A stretch of 64,000 nucleotides of DNA, taken from the NCBI GenBank assembly GCA_024401475.1, contig JAKSKZ010000004.1, forward strand, positions 1 to 64,000, written 5' to 3'. Source of the stretch: Paludibacteraceae bacterium (lineage in GTDB: Bacteria; Bacteroidota; Bacteroidia; Bacteroidales; Paludibacteraceae). The translations under genes were made by a program, and so were the position numbers. This document shows, piece after piece, positions 33,994 to 42,338 of the stretch. The stretch's first letter is position 1, and each line of letters begins with the position of its first letter. The notes under the pieces were generated by a model, which saw nothing but the letters and a program-made list of their open reading frames with translations, did no database searches and was not told where the DNA came from.

Positions 33994-35884
33994 AGTTTCA
34001 GAATTACATATACTAAGTGCCGATTCATCCATTTTTAATTCGGTCAAATATAGTATTCCACTATATCAGCGTGATTATGCATGGGAAGAGAAACAGATTG
34101 TACAACTCATTGAAGACATAGACGATGTAAATCTAGGAGAGAATTACTACATAGGTTCGTTGATTGTTGCCAACCACAATGATTCTTATGAAGTTGTGGA
34201 TGGACAACAGCGTCTTACTACATTGTTTCTCCTTTTGAGTTATTTAGGGCTCAATGAAGGAAATGAAGAAGCATTATCTTTTAGTTGTCGAGACAAATCA
34301 AACTACACCCTGCGCCACATCAAACCTATATTGGCTGACGAACGCGACAAGTACGATGCAGACCACCTACAGCAGAATATCATAAGCGGTTTAAATATCA
34401 TCAAAGAAAATATTGAAAAGTTTACCGATGAGCACAGGATTGCATTTGTAAAGAAACTGCATAACGTTGTTATTTATCGCATAGAAGTTCCAGAGCATAC
34501 GGATTTGAACCATTATTTTGAGATAATGAACACCCGTGGTGAGCAGTTGGAACAAAGTGATGTACTAAAAGCCCGATTAATGAGTGAGCTGCAAGGCAAT
34601 AAGAAGGATCAGCAGGTTTTCGCTACTATATGGGATGCATGTCGAGATATGTCTGGATATGTTCAGATGCACTTTACGCCTACTCAGCGAGGAGAATTGT
34701 TCAGTTGGGATTGGGCACAGATTCCATCACATAGAATGTCCGACTACAGAAATTTGCCTCAAACGTCATCATCAAAAACAGGAGCAAAGATTTCCGAGAT
34801 AATACGTCCGGATTTTAGCGTCGAAAAAGACGATGGTAGTTTGGATGACGATACAAGAGTACGATTCGAAAGCGTTATCGAGTTCCCATATTTCTTGTTA
34901 CATGCACTTAAAGTATATCTTTCAATTCATCCGGAAATTAAGCATAAAGATGGAGGAAAGCTTATAGATGAACTACTTGATGACAAGAAACTTACTTCTG
35001 CATTTGAACGTATTCTGGATTATGGAACAATCAATGGAGAGTCTTTAGACCGCTCAAAATTTTCCAGAGGATTCATGGTATGTTTGCTTCGTACCAGATA
35101 CTTGTTTGACAAATATATCATCAAACGAGAGTACGCCAACGAATCGTCAGATGGCGAATGGAGTTTAAAGTCTTTGTTTGTATCTGGTCAGCAATCGCAT
35201 AAGAAAGCTTACTTTGCAAACACTCGTTTCTCGGCTTCTAAACAATGGGCATCTACAAGCAAATGGTATCATCCAGACAATCTGATGCTACAGGCAGCTC
35301 TTCGTGTATCTTATACGTCTCCGAAAGTTATGCATTGGATAACACAGTTACTGATTTGGTTATCGCAAAATGTCGACAAACTTGATACTAATATCCCTCA
35401 CTATACAGATGCTATCAATGAAATAGCCAAAAGACCAGTGCGTGAATTTCTTAACAATGAGGATTATTCACTTGGCGTCAATACACCACATGTGGTGCTA
35501 AATTATCTTGATTTTCTGCTATGGAGAGGCAAATACAATAGAAATGTTGAATTTGATTTCGAGTTCCGCAATTCTGTCGAACATTGGTACCCACGTAATC
35601 CATCAGAAGGAACATTCGATCGTTGGGAGGATGATGTTGACAGATTTGGAAATTTATGCCTAATACAGCGTAATATTAATTCCAGATTCTCAAACATGTC
35701 ACCTGAAGCAAAGAAAAGTACCTTTAAGGAAATGATCAAGAAAGGTAGTTTAAAACTACGAATCATGAGTGATCTAACCCAAGGAGCCAACGCAAGTCTG
35801 CAATGGAAAGAGTCTATCTTTGCTCAACATGAAGAAGACATGCTTGATTTACTAAGAAAAGAAACCGAGATTATAAGTGAGTAA
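33977..35884 (+). CDS. DUF262/DUF1524 HNH nuclease-like protein (GmrSD-like)
   Basis: 635 residues. The N-terminal DUF262 has YSIPLYQRDYAWEEKQIVQL and VVDGQQRLTTLFLLLSYL. The C-terminal DUF1524 has the HNH-type SVEHWYPRNP (about residue 555) followed by DRFGNLCLIQRNINSRFSN. Together they form a fused GmrSD-like protein that would use NTP hydrolysis to license DNA cleavage. The ATG at 33977 lies inside the end of the preceding DUF262 gene. Pairing of an HNH-less and an HNH-bearing DUF262 protein suggests a two-component complex. Confidence 0.87.
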   Translation: MKNANKVSELHILSADSSIFNSVKYSIPLYQRDYAWEEKQIVQLIEDIDDVNLGENYYIGSLIVANHNDSYEVVDGQQRLTTLFLLLSYLGLNEGNEEALSFSCRDKSNYTLRHIKPILADERDKYDADHLQQNIISGLNIIKENIEKFTDEHRIAFVKKLHNVVIYRIEVPEHTDLNHYFEIMNTRGEQLEQSDVLKARLMSELQGNKKDQQVFATIWDACRDMSGYVQMHFTPTQRGELFSWDWAQIPSHRMSDYRNLPQTSSSKTGAKISEIIRPDFSVEKDDGSLDDDTRVRFESVIEFPYFLLHALKVYLSIHPEIKHKDGGKLIDELLDDKKLTSAFERILDYGTINGESLDRSKFSRGFMVCLLRTRYLFDKYIIKREYANESSDGEWSLKSLFVSGQQSHKKAYFANTRFSASKQWASTSKWYHPDNLMLQAALRVSYTSPKVMHWITQLLIWLSQNVDKLDTNIPHYTDAINEIAKRPVREFLNNEDYSLGVNTPHVVLNYLDFLLWRGKYNRNVEFDFEFRNSVEHWYPRNPSEGTFDRWEDDVDRFGNLCLIQRNINSRFSNMSPEAKKSTFKEMIKKGSLKLRIMSDLTQGANASLQWKESIFAQHEEDMLDLLRKETEIISE

Positions 35885-35907
35885 AAATAGATTAAAGACT
35901 TATTGAT

Positions 35908-36528
35908 ATGACACTAATAGAATCTCTTAAGAGTTTCAAAGGTGCTGCCACAATTGATGAGCTGACTGAACTTTTCCGAGAATTGGCACCTGCGATTATA
36001 TATGGTGGCTACATCAGAGTAGGCGAAGACTTTCGTATCTACATACATACGGTTGAGTTCTATTTTCACGCAGAGAATGGTTCTCCTTTTGATATTCAGG
36101 ATCTTATCGTTTATCATCGAGAAGAGAAATACAAAGGAAGACGTGTTCCATACTTTCCTGTTCTTTCTCTTCATGCTCATGCCTCAGGTTACGACATTAC
36201 TTTTGAGAATGAAGCCTTGAAGTATAGAGCTTCGGCTTTGATACGTGCATATTCTATTTATGACGTAAAGGAGAAACGATTCCTTGACACTCAAAAAGGA
36301 GGAAGACATTGGGATGATAGATCGACCTATCTATACGACTTTATAAATGGGTTCCCAATTGATGGCAAACATTATATTGAATGGATTGACGCAGAACAGA
36401 CTTGCCCACATGAGGTTAAAGAACCTGCTCCAAGAAGGAACGTATTTACCTACGAGAATGGCAAAAAGACAGACAAAAAAGATTTGCGCCCTTGGAGCTT
36501 CTCTAGAACGAAAGACATCACTTTATGA
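35908..36528 (+). CDS. unknown protein of the defence-like operon
   Basis: 206 residues. The centre reads YIHTVEFYFHAENGSPFDIQ, VYHREEKYKGRRVPYFPVLS and LHAHASGYDITFENE, a beta-rich core with conserved-looking His and aromatic residues. That pattern recalls small DNA-glycosylase-like (MPG-fold) proteins, but I cannot confirm it. The C-terminal tail is basic. It starts 23 bp after the HNH gene and overlaps the Nudix gene by 4 bp, so it belongs to the operon. Confidence 0.6.
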   Translation: MTLIESLKSFKGAATIDELTELFRELAPAIIYGGYIRVGEDFRIYIHTVEFYFHAENGSPFDIQDLIVYHREEKYKGRRVPYFPVLSLHAHASGYDITFENEALKYRASALIRAYSIYDVKEKRFLDTQKGGRHWDDRSTYLYDFINGFPIDGKHYIEWIDAEQTCPHEVKEPAPRRNVFTYENGKKTDKKDLRPWSFSRTKDITL

Positions 36529-36946
36529 GTTACACATATAAATATCCACGACCTGCTGTAACGGCAGATGTTGTTGCCATAACAAAAGAAGAAGAGCCGA
36601 AGGTGCTTCTGATTCAGAGAGGCTTCGAGCCATATAAAGGATGTTGGGCATTCCCTGGTGGTTTCATGGAAATGGATGAGACTACCGAGGAATGTGCTAT
36701 CCGTGAACTTGAAGAAGAAACAGGGTTGAGGTTGGACACCATGGTTCAAGTTGGAGATATTCAAAAGTTGACCGTGATCCACGTGGACGTACCATCACTA
36801 TTGCCTACCTCGCTATTGTTGACAAGCCGCTTTCTGTCATTGCACATGATGATGCAGCGAAGGCAGAGTGGTTTTCTATAAATGCTCTCCCTCCCCTCGC
36901 CTTTGACCATGATGAGATACAAGTTTGGTCTGAACAAGAAATATAA
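36525..36946 (+). pseudogene. Nudix hydrolase, frameshifted
   Basis: The first 80 residues are a good Nudix protein: GFEPYKGCWAFPGGFMEMDE and TTEECAIRELEEETGL form the Nudix box (G-x5-E-x7-R-E-x2-E-E-x-G). After VGDIQK the frame runs into nonsense and stops at 36881. Shifting one base gives RDPRGRTITIAYLAIVDKPL, SVIAHDDAAKAEWFSINALP and on to a stop at 36946, the normal second half. One base is therefore missing near 36765, in vivo or as a sequencing error. Relatives hydrolyse nucleoside diphosphate derivatives (ADP-ribose type). Confidence 0.8.
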
Positions 36947-37016
36947 TACTCCCCAGAATTTAGACAACAACAAAGGTGCATGAAAAAGTGTATCTTTGCA
37001 AAAGATCTAGAGAACA

Positions 37017-37247
37017 ATGGGAAGAAAAAGCAAGTTTGACTCAGCGTTCAAGACGAAGGTAGTTCTTGACACATTGAAGGGAAAGGAGACTCTGTCGGAG
37101 CTGGCCAAGGGTATAGCATACAAGTCAGTATGGATGGCGTATTTTTACGATTATGTATTGGAAAGTGAAAATTTTGCATCGGAAATTAACGGATTGACTC
37201 TCGTTAGTCAAGCAAATAAATCAGTCATAAACTATGACAGGACCTAA
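37017..37247 (+). pseudogene. IS3-family OrfA N-terminal fragment
   Basis: MGRKSKFDSAFKTKVVLDTL and KGKETLSELAK match the HTH of IS3-type OrfA. From GIAYKS onward (about 37110) the sequence is unrelated, so only the first 31 codons and the upstream end of the element remain. It marks the right border of the accessory island before core metabolism resumes at 37343. Bases 36947-37016 upstream are the presumed IS left end. Confidence 0.7.
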
Positions 37248-37342
37248 AATTTACACTATGGATGACGTGTTCCGAAAAAACAATGGCATCTTCCCCTTTT
37301 TTTCTTACCTTCGCATATCATTAACCACAAATTGAATCATTT

Positions 37343-38497
37343 ATGTCATCTATTAAATACATTGGTGTGGACGACACCGACATTGACTTGTTCGAGAGTC
37401 AGTATGTAGTTCCCGAAGGTATGTGTTACAACTCCTATCTTATCGAGGATGAAAAAATTGCCATCATGGATACTGTCGATGCTCGCAAAACTTCAGAATG
37501 GTTGCAAAAACTAAAGAGTGCATTGGACGGCAGAACACCAGAATATGTCATCATACAACACATGGAACCTGACCATAGTGGTTCTTTGGCAAGTCTTTTG
37601 AAAGAATACCCTAATTTGACAGTGGTGGCAAGCGCCAAAGCTATTCAATATATGGGACAATTCTTCGAAAACGCAAAAATCAACAGCAAAGCCATCGCCG
37701 AGGGCGACACACTCTCTCTCGGAAAGAACACGCTTCAGTTCATCGCAGCTCCACTCGTCCACTGGCCAGAAGTCATGGTGACCTATATGGCGAGCGAAAA
37801 AGTTCTATTCTCTGCCGATGGGTTCGGAAAATTCGGAGCTTACAATGCCGATCCTGACGATTGGGCTTGCGAAGCTCGTCGCTACTACTTCAACATTTGC
37901 GGCAAGTATGGCCTTCAAGTCAGTGCGTTACTAAAGAAAGCAAGTTCGATAGAAATTTCGAAAACATGTCCCCTTCACGGTCCTGTCTTAGAGGGAGAAA
38001 AACTCGCAGAAGCTGTCCGCCTCTACTCTATCTGGAGCAATTATGACGTAGAAACGCCTGGTGGAGTGTTGGTTGCCTACGCTTCCATCCACGGAGGAAC
38101 TAAGGCTGCAGCCGAAAAGATAGCAGAGATGTTAAAGTCGAAAGGAGCCACCAAGGTAGCCGTCGCAGATTTGAGTCGTGACGACATGGCAGAAACCATC
38201 GAAGACGCTTTCCGCATGGAATCGATGGTCTTGGCTTGTGCCACATACGACGGAGACATCTTCCCTCCGATGCACAACTTCCTACACAAACTATCCATCA
38301 AAGGATTCCAACGCCGCCGCGTAGGTTTGATGGAGAACGGAACTTGGGCACCTCAAGCCGCTCGCATCATGCGTGGCATGTTGGAAGGCATGAAGAACAT
38401 CGAAATCGTAGAACCAACGGTCACCATTAAGAGTCGCATGAAAGAGAGCGACTTAGAACAACTTAACGCTTTGGCAGATGCTATTGTGAAAAAATAA
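37343..38497 (+). CDS. flavodiiron protein (A-type flavoprotein)
   Basis: 384 residues. A metallo-beta-lactamase-like diiron domain (about 1-245) carries the ligand set HMEPDHSGS, with later His in LVHWPEVM and TCPLHGPV. It is followed by a flavodoxin domain (about 250-384, VAYASIHGGTKAAAEKIA). The enzyme reduces O2 to water or NO to N2O using FMN and a reductant such as rubredoxin, and protects anaerobes in the cytoplasm. Stand-alone gene; a hairpin terminator follows at 38521. Confidence 0.92.
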   Translation: MSSIKYIGVDDTDIDLFESQYVVPEGMCYNSYLIEDEKIAIMDTVDARKTSEWLQKLKSALDGRTPEYVIIQHMEPDHSGSLASLLKEYPNLTVVASAKAIQYMGQFFENAKINSKAIAEGDTLSLGKNTLQFIAAPLVHWPEVMVTYMASEKVLFSADGFGKFGAYNADPDDWACEARRYYFNICGKYGLQVSALLKKASSIEISKTCPLHGPVLEGEKLAEAVRLYSIWSNYDVETPGGVLVAYASIHGGTKAAAEKIAEMLKSKGATKVAVADLSRDDMAETIEDAFRMESMVLACATYDGDIFPPMHNFLHKLSIKGFQRRRVGLMENGTWAPQAARIMRGMLEGMKNIEIVEPTVTIKSRMKESDLEQLNALADAIVKK

Positions 38498-38520
38498 AAT
38501 AAACGAATCACTTATAATCA

Positions 38521-38557
38521 GAGCATTGTTTTCCTTTAGGAATTCAATGCTCTTTTT
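38521..38557 (+). terminator. terminator of the flavodiiron gene
   Basis: GAGCATTG (38521-38528) with CAATGCTC (38545-38552), then TTTTTG. Confidence 0.85.
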
Positions 38558-38602
38558 GAATTTTAAGGTATAAATGTGCCGTGCTTTCGCACACCCGCCC
38601 TC

Positions 38603-38610
38603 TACCTTTG
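38603..38610 (+). promoter_or_regulatory. -7 element upstream of the 127-residue gene
   Basis: TACCTTTG, about 31 bp before the ATG at 38642. Full match to the -7 consensus. Confidence 0.6.
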
Positions 38611-38641
38611 CATCGATAATTAATTCTAAAATCAAATGACA

Positions 38642-39025
38642 ATGAATAATTGGACAGAACACCGCAAAGAAATTTTGCAAAGCAACAGCGTAATTAATAT
38701 CGAAGAGAAAGATTTGAGTGAAATTTTTAATGGAAAGGAAGATGACGTCATCTCTATTGATGCCACCACGCCATCGACAGAACAACGCATAAAACAAGTA
38801 CTTTTAGAAGCAGAACAAAAACTAAAGCAATGGAGCATCAACCTACAGTCGTTCCATCACATTGTTGTGCATATTGCATACCCCACAAGTGCACCTTTGT
38901 TGGTGAATGAATTGCAAGAAATTACCGATTGGATTGACAATCAAAGCAACGATTCGGCTGAATCGCTATGGCATTGCAGTACAACAAACGATGAAACGTT
39001 CAGGATTATCTTAGCTGGGAAATAA
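38642..39025 (+). CDS. FtsZ C-terminal-like small protein, tentative
   Basis: 127 residues from MNNWTEHRKEI (a start two codons earlier is possible). The second half, TPSTEQRIKQVLLEAEQKLK, then HHIVVHIAYPTSAPLLVNEL and ITDWIDNQ, recalls the C-terminal domain of FtsZ/tubulin-like proteins, where a central strand-helix unit is followed by a final strand (TTNDETFRIILAGK). No GTP-binding half is present, so this would be a lone C-terminal-type domain. Its function is unknown. It has its own promoter and terminator. Confidence 0.45.
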   Translation: MNNWTEHRKEILQSNSVINIEEKDLSEIFNGKEDDVISIDATTPSTEQRIKQVLLEAEQKLKQWSINLQSFHHIVVHIAYPTSAPLLVNELQEITDWIDNQSNDSAESLWHCSTTNDETFRIILAGK

Positions 39026-39128
39026 AGCCACAGAAGATTAGTCAAAACCTAACTATCTATATAGAACAAGGGCCGCATTCCTCACGGACTGCGACCCTCC
39101 AACGATAATCAACAACAAGTTTCTGCAT

Positions 39129-39160
39129 AAAGGTGAATCAAAAGATTCACCTTTTTCTTT
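39129..39160 (+). terminator. intrinsic terminator
   Basis: AAAGGTGAATC (39129-39139), loop AAAA, GATTCACCTTT (39144-39154), then TTCTTT. It lies between the convergent 38642 gene and asnB. Confidence 0.8.
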
Positions 39161-39161
39161 A

Positions 39162-40826
39162 TCAATAAGCCTGTTCGTGGACGCCTTTGACAGCACGACC
39201 ACTTGGATCATTCAACTCTTTCCAAGCAGCATCCCACTCCAACGCTATGGCTGTTGAACAAGCCACAGAAGCCTCATGAGGCACGCTCTTGGCTGCGCTT
39301 GCACTTGGGAAATGCTCTTCGAATATTGTTCTGTAGTAATACTCCTCCTTGTTCATCGGAGTATTGATTGGGAATCTTTCTGCTGCGTGAGCCATTTGCT
39401 CATCGCTGACAGCCTCGGCTGTGATAGCCTTCAATGTATCAATCCAACTATATCCTACACCGTCGCTGAACTGCTCTTTTTGTCTCCAAGCAACGCTATC
39501 AGGCAACATGTCGGCAAAAGCCAAACGAACAATCTTCTTCTCTATTTCCTTGCCAGGACACATCTTAGCCTGTGGGTTCAAACGCATAGCCACGTCCAAG
39601 AACTCCTTGTCCAAGAATGGAACACGACCCTCAACACCCCAAGCAGACAAAGACTTGTTTGCTCTCAAGCAGTCGTAGAGATACAACTTGCCCAATTTAC
39701 GAACGGTCTCGTCGTGGAATGCCTTAGCATCTGGAGCCTTGTGGAAATAGAGGTAACCACCGAACACCTCGTCGGCACCCTCGCCACTAAGCACCATCTT
39801 GATACCCATGCTCTTGATGACACGAGCCAAAAGATACATCGGAGTGGAGGCACGAACAGTTGTCACATCATAAGTTTCAATAAAGTAGATGACATCACGG
39901 ATGGCATCCAAACCTTCTTGAACCGTATAATTGATTTCATGGTGAACCGTACCAATGTGGTTAGCCACTTCGCGAGCCTTCGCCAAATCTGGCGCACCCT
40001 TCAAACCAACGGCGAAAGAGTGAAGTTGAGGCCACCAAGCATCTTTCTTGTCATCTGTCTCAACACGCTTGTTAGCGTATTTCTTTGCGATGGCAGAGAT
40101 GACAGAACTATCCAAACCGCCAGAAAGCAAAACACCGTAAGGCACGTCACTCATCAACTGCCTTTTAACGGCAGCCTCCAAGGCGTCGTGAAGTTCCTCC
40201 ACGCTTGCCTCGTTGTTTTTAACCGTGTCATAAGACTCCCAATCTCTCTTATACCATTTCTTCATCACACCCTCTTTGCTTGAGTAGTAGTGACCAGGCA
40301 AGAATGGCTCGTAGCTTTCGCAGAAGCCTTCCAAGGCTTTCAACTCGCTTGCACAATAAACCTTACCATCAGCGTCCTTACCGATATACAAAGGAATTAC
40401 GCCTATTGGATCACGAGCAATCAAGAACTCGTCTTTCTCTTCATCATACAAAGCAAAAGCGAAGATACCGTTCAAGTCCTCCAAGAAATCAATACCTTTC
40501 TCTCTATAGAGAGGCAAGATAACCTCACAGTCGCTTCCTGTTTGGAAGTCATACTTACCTGCATATTGGGCTCTAATTTCGCGGTGGTTATAAATCTCTC
40601 CGTTAACAGCCAAGATTTGCTTCTTATCTGGGCTGAAGAGTGGCTGGCCGCCACTCTCAGGATCCACGATTGAAAGTCGCTCGTGTGCAAGAATCGCACT
40701 CTTGCCGACATAGATTCCACTCCAATCCGGACCTCTATGACGAATCTTCTGCGACATTTTTAGGGCTTTTGGGCGAAGATCTGCCGTTGCCCCTGCTATG
40801 TTAAATATACCGACAATTCCACACAT
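39162..40826 (-). CDS. asnB: asparagine synthase B, glutamine-hydrolysing
   Basis: 554 residues. An N-terminal glutaminase domain begins MCGIVGIFN with Cys1 as nucleophile. The C-terminal synthetase has the PP-loop ATP motif VLLSGGLDSSVIS (about 230) and the conserved GEGADEVFGGY. It makes asparagine from aspartate, glutamine and ATP. It lies 8 bp downstream of gltD, so it forms an operon with the glutamate synthase genes, an amide-nitrogen cluster. Confidence 0.95.
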   Translation of the reverse strand: MCGIVGIFNIAGATADLRPKALKMSQKIRHRGPDWSGIYVGKSAILAHERLSIVDPESGGQPLFSPDKKQILAVNGEIYNHREIRAQYAGKYDFQTGSDCEVILPLYREKGIDFLEDLNGIFAFALYDEEKDEFLIARDPIGVIPLYIGKDADGKVYCASELKALEGFCESYEPFLPGHYYSSKEGVMKKWYKRDWESYDTVKNNEASVEELHDALEAAVKRQLMSDVPYGVLLSGGLDSSVISAIAKKYANKRVETDDKKDAWWPQLHSFAVGLKGAPDLAKAREVANHIGTVHHEINYTVQEGLDAIRDVIYFIETYDVTTVRASTPMYLLARVIKSMGIKMVLSGEGADEVFGGYLYFHKAPDAKAFHDETVRKLGKLYLYDCLRANKSLSAWGVEGRVPFLDKEFLDVAMRLNPQAKMCPGKEIEKKIVRLAFADMLPDSVAWRQKEQFSDGVGYSWIDTLKAITAEAVSDEQMAHAAERFPINTPMNKEEYYYRTIFEEHFPSASAAKSVPHEASVACSTAIALEWDAAWKELNDPSGRAVKGVHEQAY

Positions 40827-40834
40827 AACTAATC

Positions 40835-42175
40835 TTATTTAGATAAATACTTGTCAACAGCCTCAGCTGTCTTTCTGCCGCTTGCGATAGCACGAACTAC
40901 CAAGCTTGCTCCACTTTGAGCATCACCTGCCAAGAATACATTCTCAGCAAATTGAGGATGCTCTGGCTTGAGGAATCCCATGGCCAAAAGAACCATGTCA
41001 CAATCAATCACCTCTTTCTTGCCTGTTGCCTTCATGATAGGTCTTCCTCCTTCTGGATTTGGAACCCATTCAACCTCTTCAACCTCAGCACCTGTAAGAA
41101 CACCATTCTTACCAATGAACTTATTAGTGTTGAGCAACCAACGACGCTCGCAACCTTCTTCGTGAGATGTAGTTGTCTTGAGGATGACAGGCCAGTTTGG
41201 CCAAGGTGTTGCAGGGTTCTCTCCTACTGGTGGCTTAGGCATAATCTCGATTTGAGTCACGCTTATTGCACCTTGACGATGAGCAGTACCGATACAGTCG
41301 GAACCCGTATCACCACCACCGATAACCAAGACTCTCTTACCCTTAGCATTTACCATTTCAGAGTCTTTGAACTTCATTCCAGCCAAGACTCTATTTTGTT
41401 GGCTCAACATTTCAAGAGCCAAGTAAACACCCTTCAATTCACGGCCTTCAATCTTCAAATCGCGAGCCGTTGGTGTACCTGTGCTGATGACATAAGCATC
41501 AAATCCAGCAGGCAACTTAGTTGAATCAACCGTTTTGTTATACTCAAACTTAACACCCTCAGCTTCCATAACAGCGATACGACGATCGATAACGCTCTTC
41601 GCCAATTTGAAGTTAGGAATACCATAACGAAGCAAACCTCCTGCAGCCTCGTTCTTCTCATAAACAGTCACTTCGTAGCCCTTGTAGTTCAATTGGTTGG
41701 CTGCAGCCAAACCCGCAGGACCTGCACCAACGACAAGCACCTTCTTGCCGTTTCTAACAGGATGCTCAATTGTCACATAGTTCTCCAAGAAGGCACGCTC
41801 AGCGATGGCACACTCGTTTTCACGACATGTAGTTGGCTCACCAATTGTAAGGTTGAGCACGCAAGCCTTCTCACAAAGAGCAGGACAAATACGGCCTGTA
41901 AATTCAGGAAAATCGTTTGTCTTCTTAAGAAGTTTGTAGGCCATTTCCCAATCGCCTTTATAAAGTGCGTCTTGCCATTCAGGTTGTTTGTTGCCAAGAG
42001 GACAAGCCCAGTGGCAGAAAGGGACACCACAATCCATGCAACGAGATGCCTGCAATTGACGGTCCTTAGTATTTAAAGTCTGTTCCACTTCAGCAAAATC
42101 ATGAATACGATCTTGAATAGGACGGTGTCCAGCCTCCTTACGAGGAACAGTTAGAAATGCTCTTGGATTTCCCAT
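40835..42175 (-). CDS. gltD: glutamate synthase small subunit
   Basis: 446 residues from MGNPRAFLTV (the usual start; the frame is open ten codons further). Two 4Fe-4S ligand clusters are seen in SRCMDCGVPFCHWACPLGN and CPALCEKACVLN. The FAD site is VLVVGAGPAGLAAANQL and the NADPH site VLVIGGGDTGSDCIG. It passes electrons to GltB to turn glutamine and 2-oxoglutarate into two glutamates. The gap to gltB upstream is 163 bp. Confidence 0.95.
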   Translation of the reverse strand: MGNPRAFLTVPRKEAGHRPIQDRIHDFAEVEQTLNTKDRQLQASRCMDCGVPFCHWACPLGNKQPEWQDALYKGDWEMAYKLLKKTNDFPEFTGRICPALCEKACVLNLTIGEPTTCRENECAIAERAFLENYVTIEHPVRNGKKVLVVGAGPAGLAAANQLNYKGYEVTVYEKNEAAGGLLRYGIPNFKLAKSVIDRRIAVMEAEGVKFEYNKTVDSTKLPAGFDAYVISTGTPTARDLKIEGRELKGVYLALEMLSQQNRVLAGMKFKDSEMVNAKGKRVLVIGGGDTGSDCIGTAHRQGAISVTQIEIMPKPPVGENPATPWPNWPVILKTTTSHEEGCERRWLLNTNKFIGKNGVLTGAEVEEVEWVPNPEGGRPIMKATGKKEVIDCDMVLLAMGFLKPEHPQFAENVFLAGDAQSGASLVVRAIASGRKTAEAVDKYLSK

Positions 42176-42338
42176 ACTGATAATATATTGGGGAAAGATG
42201 GACATTGCGCGGGGCGATGCCCACCTTTCAAAATTTCTAAATATTTTTTACTCACTGTTTCAAGAACTAAAGAAAGAATAATGCAAACCGACCACCATTG
42301 GGCCAATTCCTAATTCTTAACTCATAATTCTCAATTAA
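42176..42338. other. gltB-gltD spacer
   Basis: No gene or strong hairpin. It contains the AT-rich string TAATTCTTAACTCATAATTC (42310-42329), a short motif common in Bacteroidales spacers; a related ATTCTTAACTC occurs at 10579. Confidence 0.4.

Noticed and set aside
39276-40283. 335-codon plus-strand frame opposite asnB
   Set aside because: No start context, low-complexity composition, and exact overlap with a fully supported asnB.
42310-42329. Mobile element end in the gltB-gltD spacer
   Set aside because: The motif is short, AT-rich and of a type common in Bacteroidales spacers; no inverted partner or target duplication found.
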